Assembly (NCBI GenBank): GCA_003864495.1
Contig: ML133488.1
Span: 1,685,230-1,749,229, forward strand
DNA: 64,000 nucleotides
DNA from: Nemopilema nomurai
Taxonomy: Eukaryota; Cnidaria; Scyphozoa; Rhizostomeae; Rhizostomatidae
Direction: 5' to 3'
Shown here: positions 9,401-19,322 of the stretch, one piece after another
Layout of the letters: every line of letters begins with the position of its first letter
Position numbering within the stretch: position 1 is the stretch's first letter
The notes under the pieces: generated by a model
Told to the model about the DNA's origin: nothing
Database searches by the model: none
The model's input: only the letters and a program-made list of their open reading frames with translations
Position numbers and translations under genes: made by a program

Positions 9401-12400
9401 AAACCCAATGTTTAAGTAAATTCTCAATAAATTTACTAATTTTTAATTATTGAATTGAGAGGGAAGGGAAAATAAAAAGATTGTTTACGTGAGAAATTAA
9501 TGTAAGTGTTTTAATTTAAATAAGTTGGCAATCATTCCACTATAATTTTTGATCGAATGATATTTTATAAATGCCATTACTTCGACTTATATTGATGGAT
9601 CTCTCCCTTATGCAAAATATGCATCAAGAACAAAAACTTTTGCAGGAAGTTGTTTGAAGCTACCTGTTGTGGCCTTTAGGGGCCTTCAGGGGTACTTAGA
9701 AAGTTTCCATTGAAGTTCAGTTATGAAATGATGAAGTAGTTGCACGACTTCTCGGCACTATTTAAGTCAAGTGATCCTGGATCCATACATGGAGAACTGT
9801 TTTAGTTCTCAGTGCAAACATCGTCGCTAAGAAGTTCAGCCAATAGCCAGCCAGGATACAACTTTGCGACCATATGTGATAGATGCAGTGGTTCGTGCAT
9901 ATGGTACCAAATTTATAAAGCAATGATTTGGACGAAAGCTAAATTTGTGATCAAAATTATTGGTGGTTGGATAAAGGTGCCACAGATGTCAGTTCACACA
10001 ATTCATGCAATAAAGAGGGCTTCACTCCTATACCCTGTTTCGAATCCGATGATAGCATAATTGGCAGCTGTTTTCTAACAATTGCCTCAATGTTGACTTG
10101 GAAATGAGAAGCCCAGAAGCCAACTTCCAGACTTGTCTTTTTTAGTGATTCGTCCTTTTGAGTCATCATCCATTAAAGAGTTTTGCAAAACCACAGTGTA
10201 GAACTGTCGTTAGTGAAATGATAAGATTGGTCCTCAAGCCACGCTTAAGCTAATAGGTTAAACCGCAAAAGGAGCAACCTAATTCAAATACTTCCTTTTT
10301 CAGCAATGAAGCATTTTATAGCCCATTCTATGAAGTCCTAGAAGCTAGATCTGTCCACGCATGTTGTTAAGTAGTCGCGACAATGGTAACTCTCTGTCTA
10401 CCTTAAAGCAAAACCGTTGTCTTGAAATACAAAGCTAAAGCTACATATATATGTACTCCTTTACAACTGCTCACTGCCGCAAATTGTTCCCAAATTCTGA
10501 GACATGAGACACTGAATGATAATACCATTTTAGGCATGTGCCTCCTTCCCTTTACTTTAAATATGCTTCTCTTAGGTAACACACTGTTTCCGCTGACTAA
10601 AACAGTTTTATGAAAGACTCTTCTACTTCAATTACTCTCGCAATGGCTGGATCCAAAGCTAGCTACAAGCTCAATGTAATAATGGCTGTAAAAAATAGGA
10701 ATTAGCTTCCTCTGAATAGATTTTTGCTTTAAAATTAAAATTATTATTTATCTTAATTTTTCATAGCCATTAACATTATTTATCTTAGTCAGGAAACTAT
10801 TCTTTAGATCAAGCCAATCACTTCAATTACAAATTGCGACACCACCAAGAAACAAGAATGATGCCCTAACTTTTATAAGGTGATAGTCCATGATATCAGA
10901 TATTGTATATATCGGATAATTTCAACGAACTGGCATGGGTCTAGCTAGTAAATTGCCTAAGTGCTTCCTGTTATTTGGAAAAGCATCTGTGGTCTAAATA
11001 ACAGAGGTCGCTGTAATTAGGCATAGGAGAATGCTTACTGATTAGCTGCAAATTGAAAAACTGAGTAACCATTGGATAAGATACTCTAGAACATAGCAGA
11101 GAGGCACCATTGAAGACCTTTTTGGTGTCGTGGAAGCCCTCGCTAACAACTTCTTTTCATCCTGTACTAAAACATCATGCTTAATCTTAAGATCGTGTAT
11201 ACGTTAAGTATAACCAACGTTGAATACGTAGTTCTTACAAACATAACACGAGCATTTAAACAATCTAAATTTCAAGATTTTCCTTGAAAATTTGTAAAGA
11301 AAGAGTTCTCTTTTTGGCTACATCTGTATGGTAGGGTATGAAATTCGTGTATTTTATATTGTGGCTCACCTGTCTCTAATTGGGAGTCTCTTAGTAATTT
11401 TGACAATGATTAATGGAAAGCATTCCATCCATGAGAGTTGGATTAAAACCGTTAAATACCTTTGCATATTTCAATGTGACACATCTTCTTTTAAATTGAT
11501 TCTAGATATTTGAAAATCTACGTTTAAAAAAAGACTAGAAAGAATATAATAGATTAAGCTAACATTATTAGAACCTACTTTGCAAAGCGCCAATTTTTAC
11601 AGGGGATACAAATATCATTCAACAAAAAGTGTAGTGCCGTAAGGGTATCAAAAGACAATAAAATCCTTTTTCGAAGGTATGATTATGGGTACAAACAAAC
11701 AGCTCAAGCTGAATTTCCATGACAGGCTTCTTGTTCAAGCAAGCCATTCTACAATTTTCCATGGTGAAAGAGCTTTTCAAGTTCGGGAGAGCTGTAAATG
11801 ACCTTGTTTTCCCTATGAACATACAAACCTCTTTCCAACGCCATCTTCAAAAAGACTTTCGTAGCGCTTTTGGATCATTATTAATCGCAAATGTGACATC
11901 CTATGAATGGCAAATGCAACTGCATAAACATTCAGTAAAGTCAAGTATGCTAATGAGATGGTACATGGGAAGTAGCTGCAAGGCAACAAACAGGATGACA
12001 GTCAGGTAGCTATTAAGTTCGCTTTCTATTCATCACATATTAATTATTATTCTTTATGATATTACTATTTATTTTTCGCTATTACATTACAGGAGTTTGG
12101 AAAGACATCGATCTGATATTTACTGTACTTTGTACAGAAACTATTCAATTTTCCTGAGATCTTGAATGGTTCTATGGTGACCATTGGAAAGTGAGTCAAA
12201 GTTGGTAAGAGAAACCTTATCCATTTCGAAAATATTCTCATTGATTCCAACGCAGTGTTCATAACTGTCTTATTTCCTGCGTGTTACTCTTTTTGGTCTG
12301 CATTTAACGAAAAAACGTTTGTGGGTAATCATCCCTGCTTTTATAAATGTGTGTTTTTTAGTGTTTACCCAAATTTACTCAGGTTCACCCACAGCCTTTC

Positions 12401-14260
12401 CTTTCACTGATATCAAGTTTATAGTTGATGAAACATAAAGTACTAACGCCTGAAGTATGTATTGACTTTGCTCAATCTCAATCAGTTTCGCCCCAACACT
12501 TACTTTGGCACCCCTTGGATTTGATCAGCAAGTGGGGCAGCCCCACCCCTCTGCTTCCCGGCCAGCAGGCAACTAAGTCAGGTAAAGACATGTTCTAAGG
12601 TCAGGTTCTAAGGTTAAAGATTTGTTCAATGAATTTTAGGACTTACCGCGATTTCTGTTGAGATAATCTGTTAAATATGGTTGCTGAGACCATCATTATA
12701 AAAGGCAATTGTAATGATGAAGCCATCGGGACGATTCATTACAGAGGCAAGTAGAGTCTGTCGTCATTTCAGTACCGAAGAGTGACCTCTCTTAAAATCC
12801 GTAGTTTTAAACTTTATTTCAAAACCCTAATCAAAAAGCAAACCTGCAGTTTGTGCATAAATTTGTAAAGAATTTGCTTTCTTGCATTCATGAGAATGAT
12901 TAAATCACTGTGGAGTCGGCGACTCACTTCCTGGACTATGCTTCTTGGACTGTGTATTATGGAAACTTCTATGTATGAGATAGGGAGAAAGGGAAAATCT
13001 TTCATTGATTTGCCAATTTGTCACTCGTTATACTACACAGCAGTCACTAAAAGACTCCAAAGTGAATTACTGAATATAGTTTCAGTCATAGGCGCCGACT
13101 ACGTGGGGGCTTGGGGCTCGAGCCCCCCTGGGAATTGCTATGGGGGAGCTCAGCCCCCCCTGGGAACTTCGTTTTAAATCAATCAAAGAATTGAACTGAT
13201 GATACTGTAGACCATGATGTTATATCTGCTTTATTAAAATTTTTTGTTTTGTTATTATACATACTACATATGTTGTATTACGTTATTAAAGCGACAGGTA
13301 ATTTCTCTACCTTTTAACTTTTTTTAATTTTTTAAAATTTAAATTTTGAGCCCCCCCTGGGAAAAATAAAAGTCGGCGCCTATGGTTTCAGTTAACTAAA
13401 GCACCTCCAGTTGCTAACGACAGTTGGAAACTAGGTAGACAACGGGGCATACTGCAACTCAAAGGTTCGGAAATTGTCCTTTTTAGGTACATGAACTGCG
13501 TTATTCCTTTGACTAGCAATTTTGCTAGGCTTGACCTTTAATGTATTCCTCTTCGGTACACCTTGAGTTGAACTTATGGACTTATCCCGTATGAACAGTC
13601 CTCAATAGTCAATTCAACACCTTGGTACCAAACTTTGGAATGAATTACCGTGGAACTATGAAATGCTCAACCTAGAACATCCCCCAAAAAGCAACTGAAG
13701 ATTTACTTATTGAGCACAGTCAATCAATAAACCCAAGCTATCTTTTCATATTTTCACGATTTCTATTGTATTTTGGAACAATTCAAATTCGACCGAAATC
13801 ATTTCAGATCATCATAGATTTGGAGGGGGAGAGGGGGCTCTCTCGGCAATTATTTTATCTATTGTGAGAGCTCCTTTTAAGCAATGTCTTTCATGCAATA
13901 TATCCTGTTTTTCTATATTTGAATAGTGTATTAGTTTTCCGTATTAATTCATCATTTTTATACTTTAGTTTTCTGTTAGAATTGTAAATCATATATTACT
14001 TGCATGTACAAACATTTCAAACATGACACTGAACTAAACTGAGCTGCAGCTCTTGAAAAAACTGCACTAAGAAAATTTACACCTTATCAGATACTAAAAG
14101 GAAACGACCAAGTACCCTAAAGGACAACGAAGAAAAAGCAACTGGTTTCATGCAAATTAAAGCTACTAGATACAGTAAAAATAATTTAGCAAGTGTAAAA
14201 ATAACACACTTGCTCTACTAATTGTAGCAAATTTGTGTGAGTTTGTTCCCCCTAATTTGA
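9401..14260. other. Interior of the foldback element, no recognisable gene
   Basis: About 4.9 kb of AT-rich DNA between the arms. Short open frames (for example 9812-10060 and 11719-12009) show no motif I recognise as transposase or host protein. The only clear structure is the nested MITE at 13087-13384. It may be a decayed transposase region or captured genomic DNA; I cannot tell which. Confidence 0.6.
13087..13384. mobile_element. Nested 298-bp hAT-type MITE
   Basis: The termini CATAGGCGCCGACT and AGTCGGCGCCTATG are a perfect 14-bp inverted repeat. They are flanked by an exact 8-bp duplication GTTTCAGT at 13079-13086 and 13385-13392. An 8-bp target site with no coding capacity fits a hAT-derived miniature element. 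Just inside the ends are GC-rich stretches built on AGCCCCCCCTGGGAA, which recur three times. It lies within the interior of the foldback transposon and therefore inserted later. Confidence 0.92.
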
Positions 14261-15664
14261 GTGAATCCGTTCCCCAAGTCCAAAAACATAGAATTGTCCT
14301 TGTTTTTGTTCAAGAATGCACATCAGACACTTAGTTGAACGTTTCTTGAAAATTTGAGTGAATTCTAGGGCGTTTACTGGGCGTCGTCATTCACTGCCCT
14401 ATAATGGGGCGGAGGGAGAATCCGTTCTCCCAAGTCCAAAAACATAGAATTTGTCCTTGTTTTTGTTCAAGAATGCACATCAGACACTTAGTTGAACGTT
14501 TCTTGAAAATTTGAGTGAATTCTAGGGCGTTTACTGGGCGTCGTCACTCACTGCCCTATAATGGGGCGGAGGGAGAATCCGTTCTCCCAAGTCCAAAAAC
14601 ATAGAATTTGTCCTTGTTTTTGTTCAAGAATGCACATCAGACACTTAGATGAACGTTTCTTGAAAATTTGAGTGAATTCTAGGGCGTTTACTGGGCGTCG
14701 TCACTCACTGCCCTATAATGGGGCGGAGGGAGAATCCGTTCTCCCAAGTCCAAAAACATAGAATTTGTCCTTGTTTTTGTTCAAGAATGCACATCAGACA
14801 CTTAGTTGAACGTTTCTTGAAAATTTGAGTGAGTTCTAGGGCGTTTACTGGGTGTCGTCACTCACTGCCCTATAATGGGGCGGAGGGAGAATCCGTTCTC
14901 CCAAGTCCAAAAACATAGAATGTCCTTGTTTTTGTTCAAGAATGCACATCAGACACTTACTTGAACGTTTCTTGAAAATTTGAGTGAGTTCTAGGGCGTC
15001 GTCACTCACTGCCCTATAATGGGGCGGAGGGAGAATCCGTTCTCCCAAGTCCAAAAACATAGAATTTGTCCTTGTTTTTGTTCAAGAATGCACATCAGAC
15101 ACTTAGTTGAACGTTTCTTGAAAATTTGAGTGAATTCTAGGGCGTTTACTGGGCGTCGTCACTCACTGCCCTATAATGGGGCGGAGGGAGAATCCGTTCT
15201 CCCAAGTCCAAAAACATAGAATTTGTCCTTGTTTTTGTTCAAGAATGCACATCAGACACTTAGATGAACGTTTCTTGAAAATTTGAGTGAATTCTAGGGC
15301 GTTTACTGGGCGTCGTCACTCACTGCCCTATAATGGGGCGGAGGGAGAATCCGTTCTCCCAAGTCCAAAAACATAGAATTTGTCCTTGTTTTTGTTCAAG
15401 AATGCACATCAGACACTTAGTTGAACGTTTCTTGAAAATTTGAGTGAGTTCTAGGGCGTTTACTGGGTGTCGTCACTCACTGCCCTATAATGGGGCGGAG
15501 GGAGAATCCGTTCTCCCAAGTCCAAAAACATAGAATTTGTCCTTGTTTTTGTTCAAGAATGCACATCAGACACTTACTTGAACGTTTCTTGAAAATTTGA
15601 GTGAGTTCTAGGGCGTTTACTGGGTGTCGTCACTCACTGCCCTATAATGGGGCGGAGGGAGAAT
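14261..15664 (-). repeat. Right-arm tandem array, inverted 157-bp units, about 9 copies
   Basis: This is the same unit as the left array in reverse orientation. The GGAGGGAGAATCCG landmark has its TCCG at 14421, 14578, 14735, 14892, 15036, 15193, 15350, 15507 and 15664. All steps are 157 except 144 between 14892 and 15036, where one unit has lost TTTACTGGG-type sequence. All units carry the GAATTTGTCCTTGTTTTTG variant (one GAATGTCC), unlike the mixed left arm. The innermost copy starts partway through a unit at about 14265. Confidence 0.95.
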
Positions 15665-16025
15665 CCGCTCTTAGGCCCTGATGGAAATAAAATTCTTTTC
15701 AAGACTTATTATAGTTCTCTACAATGCTCGCGCGGATGTTTTTGTCGTACGCGCGGAGATTGCCTCGTTTTCACTCAACGCGTCCGCGGGCCTAAATAAG
15801 CTTTCAAATCGCAAAATTGATTTCGAGTTGTTTTCGGATTATTTGTCGAATAACATCACAATTTTCGCAGACTGACCGTTTTCTTCGCTGTTCTATCTGC
15901 TGGTTGTCATAAGAAGGCTGAGTTGTGTTTCAAAAGGCCATTTCCAGGACTGCCCTATATTACGGCTGGAGAGCTGCCCTATATTACGGCTGCCCTATAT
16001 TACGGCGCTCGGCGCCACCACCGAT
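15665..16025. repeat. Right terminal inverted segment (outer, non-tandem part)
   Basis: Inverted copy of 7741-8095, ending with CTGCCCTATATTACGGC motifs and CGGCGCTCGGCGCCACCACC before the target duplication at 16026-16034. This end abuts MLX. Confidence 0.85.
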
Positions 16026-16034
16026 GCTTTAGTT
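16026..16034. repeat. Right copy of probable 9-bp target-site duplication
   Basis: GCTTTAGTT, identical to 7720-7728. The unoccupied target would have read across these bases straight into the MLX 5' region. Confidence 0.6.
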
Positions 16035-16067
16035 ACCCATCGTATGAAGAAGACATACGGCAATTAA

Positions 16068-16691
16068 ATGGACAAATTAAGCCCAGCATCCTACCGTGGT
16101 ATTGATATGGACAGCTCTTCGTTATATGATACTGATGATGGAATTGAGGAAGGCTCTCCAGGTAGGAAACAAGGCAAACAGTCACACATACTTGCAGAGC
16201 AGAAAAGGAGGGATGCTATCAAACGTGGTTTTGAAGGACTACAAGAAGCTGTACCTGGCTGTAGTTTTGGCGAAGATCTCAAATACTATAAAATGAGTAA
16301 AGCGCAGATACTGCAAAGATCATTGGTTCATATCAATTTATTACTGATAGAAAAGCAGAAGCAAGACGAAGAACTTCAAGCATTAGAAAAGGAGATGAAG
16401 GCTCTTGAGATAATGAAAGACACATACGAACAACTCGTGAAGGCGAGCCAATCAGAAGTGCAAAATAAAAGTGAGGTTTCAGAAGAAAAAAAGTTGGCAG
16501 TATTCTTGAAAGTCAGTGATTTCATGTGGGATTCGTTTAAAGAGGTAGTGTCCGTTTCTAATTTCCAAGCATTGTCAAGCTCCTTGTTTGGCTGGCTTGA
16601 AAAGTACTGTAAGCCCCAGACCCTAAATGACACAGTTGTGAATGCGATGCAGTCAACATATGATGAAAGACAAAGAAGTCGAATACCTTAA
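16068..16691 (+). CDS. MLX: Max-like protein X (bHLH-leucine zipper transcription factor), intronless
   Basis: One uninterrupted 207-aa frame. The basic region HILAEQKRRDAIKRGFEGLQ (about residues 41-60) matches MLX (AEQKRRDAIKRG identical) and keeps the H/E/R DNA-contact pattern of E-box binders. The loop and helix 2 follow (KMSKAQILQRSLVHINLL), then a zipper/coiled coil rich in K and E. The C-terminal dimerisation/cytoplasmic-retention region ends ALSSSLFGWLEKYCKPQTL, as in MLX. A TAA immediately precedes the ATG in frame, fixing this start unless a 5' exon splices in. MLX pairs with Mondo/ChREBP and MAD/MNT proteins at carbohydrate-response and E-box elements in nucleus and cytoplasm. Human MLX is 244-298 aa with several introns; having no intron here is odd and could mean intron loss or a retrocopy. 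The transposon ends 33 bp upstream of the TSD-to-ATG interval. Confidence 0.93.
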   Translation: MDKLSPASYRGIDMDSSSLYDTDDGIEEGSPGRKQGKQSHILAEQKRRDAIKRGFEGLQEAVPGCSFGEDLKYYKMSKAQILQRSLVHINLLLIEKQKQDEELQALEKEMKALEIMKDTYEQLVKASQSEVQNKSEVSEEKKLAVFLKVSDFMWDSFKEVVSVSNFQALSSSLFGWLEKYCKPQTLNDTVVNAMQSTYDERQRSRIP

Positions 16692-19322
16692 GATCTTATC
16701 TTGTATAGTCTGCTAGGATCTTAGGGAGCAAAATTACATATTCCACTAGAGTTGTTTGCCTGTACTAGGATGGAGTTCAGTCAAAAGTTTCAAGAATAAT
16801 TATCATGATCTAAAGTGAAATAGAGAAGCTTGAAGAATGCAATTACTTTCTTGAAGGGTAAAAGCAAACCATTTTGTCTAGTTTGTGCTAGATCCTAGCC
16901 ACAAGAGGCAATTTTCCTAAGGATTGGACTTGCTCCTCCTGATGTAAGCCTAGCCAGAAATGAGGCTCTCAGTGAATAAATAAACAAGTAATGCCACAAA
17001 GATGGTACATTTTCATAACCAGGATCATTTGGTTCCTTTAATGGATTTTGATGCTTCATAGGATGCTGCAAATTCAAAAAAGCTTTGTATTGATAATTGA
17101 AGGGTGTATGTATATCTTAATGCCAGCCCCTTCATGTAAACTAAATGTACAATTTTAAGTAGCTAAAACGCAAAATATTTATGTGTTTTAAAATGTTGTC
17201 ATGTTTGGCACATTATTTACCAATTGTTCTATCGTTGATTAGACCCACACCATCATTACCTGATTTTGTAACGTTTGTTTCAAGATTCTTGACAGGATAT
17301 GACTCAGGGTCATTTGATAGAACCTAATTTGTTGTCATCTCCAATATAACAGATAGTTCTGCAGATTCAGCTCAGAACCCCCTGAAATTCAAACCATCAG
17401 AAGAGTTTTTTTGAAGAAGACATCATGCTTAAAATTTCAGAAGATTTTGAGATGTCCTGCAGGTCCAAGGTAACTTAACATTGGCTGACCCATGTGATAC
17501 TTAGTATGAACTGCAGCACTCTGGGTCACCTGAGGTAATAGTCTGTCTGCCAAGTCAGTTAGTTTGATTTGGTTTCTATTTCATAAGTCACAGAATCAAT
17601 TTTACCAAATTTATGTTTGTCATATTTTGCATACATGAAAACTCAAAAAAATTTAAGAAATGTTGTCTGTCAGAGTGAGATTGATAAATTAGACCAATAA
17701 TAGAAACTGGCCTCGAAGGACCATTCTGCACAGGGCATTTGATAATCATTAACAACCTGTCTATAAAAAATATTATGACAAGGCAAAAAGGCTTAATCTG
17801 AACAACTGCTAAAAGTTCAATGGTGTAGCAGTAGTATGGATATTTTCTCAATGGTGTGGATATTTCTTGTTTGCTAAACTGATTCTAAGATAAAAGATGA
17901 GGACTTGGAAAAGTTGCAAAGCTTGCCAAAAACAGATTCATAATCTTCAAAAATTGTTAAAATATTAGAATTAAGCCAAAACATGTGACTGGTGAAGAGG
18001 GCAGATACCAGCTAGTATTAAAAAAAAACAGGCTAATGCCTGTTCTATATTATCTAGATGGCATAGTGACATGACATGGATGCCAAATGACATAAAAGGT
18101 TAGAGAGAAAACTTGAGTATGCAACAAATAGTCTTATTACATAATATTGTGATGATAGATTTAAATAATAATGGTTACAATGATGATAATGTTTAGTGAT
18201 GATTAGTAGTAATCTTTAATGTTTTTTGTCATTGTGTGTAAATGTCAATCCGGTTGCATGTGCATGTGGGTGTATTATTTTCCAACCTCCATATCTCTTT
18301 GCAGCAATTGCCAACATTGTAAATATATCAAAGGGCGCAGGAAAATACAGTTGCCAGCTGCATTTATGAATACAATCATGTATCTTGCTTGAACTCTGTA
18401 GCTGCCTTTGTCACCATCTTTGGCTATGATGTACTATTTGGCTGGGTTAATTATTTCATTGGCTATTTACATGACCAGCAAATGTAATAAACTTCATTGA
18501 AATATTGGCACAAGACACAGTGCTTTAGCAACCAGTGTTTGAAATCTTTAAACCAACTCAAGAACCTGAAACAAAATGTAAGGTATAAATTGGTGAAGAC
18601 AACATCAATGACAAAACATCAATAACCATAAAATGTTTTTACTTCATGGTAAAAGCAGTTAACAGGAAAGGACTGTTTCACTCACCACTTTGCAATTTTT
18701 AAAAAGGAGATTCATAAAGTGGCTGCTCAGTTGTGCCTAACAATGTCATTGCTTCTAAGTTTTGCAAACAACATATGGTAAATAACTTTATCATGATGGT
18801 AAAGTATTAAGGGAGGCACCATTCAGATTTTCATTTCCTTACATACTGCAGTTGTGAGGTAAAAAATGTGCAGGTTTTTCATATCAAAATTTAGTATACA
18901 TGTTTATTTAGTATTTTTGTATTAACAAATCAGTGATAAATAAAAAGTGTACTTTTGAAACATATTTTGCTCTTTCTCCCATTATTGTTTTTCATGGCTC
19001 ACAAATACACAGTGCTGCATAGATCGCAACATTATATATAAATGATTTTATGTAAAGCTACATTTATATTTATAAATCTGTCTTCTCACTGGTCAATCTT
19101 ACAGTGCATTCAATTATGTACAATTGATGCCTACCTAAAGCAACTCTATTTTTAGAAGAATAGGATAATACACTTACTTTAGGTCTTACATCTAATGATT
19201 AATAAATACAGTGAAACAGACAGGTAGAGGTACAAAATGTCTTCCCCTCCTTGTCTCATGATTTAGTTTTTACCTAAATGGTCAAATTAAAGTTCAGTCA
19301 AAATTAATTCTGGCTATAATCT
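16692..19322. other. Intergenic, between convergent MLX and nicotinamidase
   Basis: AT-rich with no recognisable exon. Short frames at 16895-17077 and 17588-17851 have no family features. It contains the MLX poly(A) signal near its start and a TTTATT at 18903-18908 that could serve nicotinamidase on the minus strand. Confidence 0.6.
16975..16984 (+). terminator. Candidate MLX poly(A) signals (overlapping AATAAATAAA)
   Basis: Two overlapping AATAAA hexamers lie 283 bp past the MLX stop. There is no genomic poly-A tract behind them, so the site gives no direct support for a young retrocopy. Confidence 0.45.

Larger units (their letters stand above)
7729..16025. mobile_element. Giant foldback-like DNA transposon with tandem-repeat inverted arms
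   Basis: About 8.3 kb between 9-bp direct repeats. The left arm (to about 9400) and right arm (from about 14265) are inverted copies. Each has a unique outer part of about 350 bp containing CGCCGTAATATAGGGCAG motifs, then an array of 157-bp units. The outer parts are nearly identical; one 8-bp indel (CTTTTGCA, left only, near 7984) is visible. The middle (about 9400-14260) shows no transposase-like open frame, so the copy looks non-autonomous. Long composite arms with internal tandem repeats define foldback elements. The 9-bp duplication and long arms point to a Mutator-like transposase acting in trans, but this is inference. A hAT MITE has inserted into the middle, so the element is not brand new. 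It ends 33 bp before the MLX ATG. Confidence 0.85.

Noticed and set aside
14845..15060. 71-residue frame repeating a MFLDLGERILPPPHYR motif
   Set aside because: It is a product of the 157-bp tandem units read through; the frame breaks in most other units.
8096..15664. Regular repeats resembling a CRISPR array
   Set aside because: The repeats are contiguous 157-bp units without unique spacers, arranged as two inverted arrays in a eukaryotic genome.
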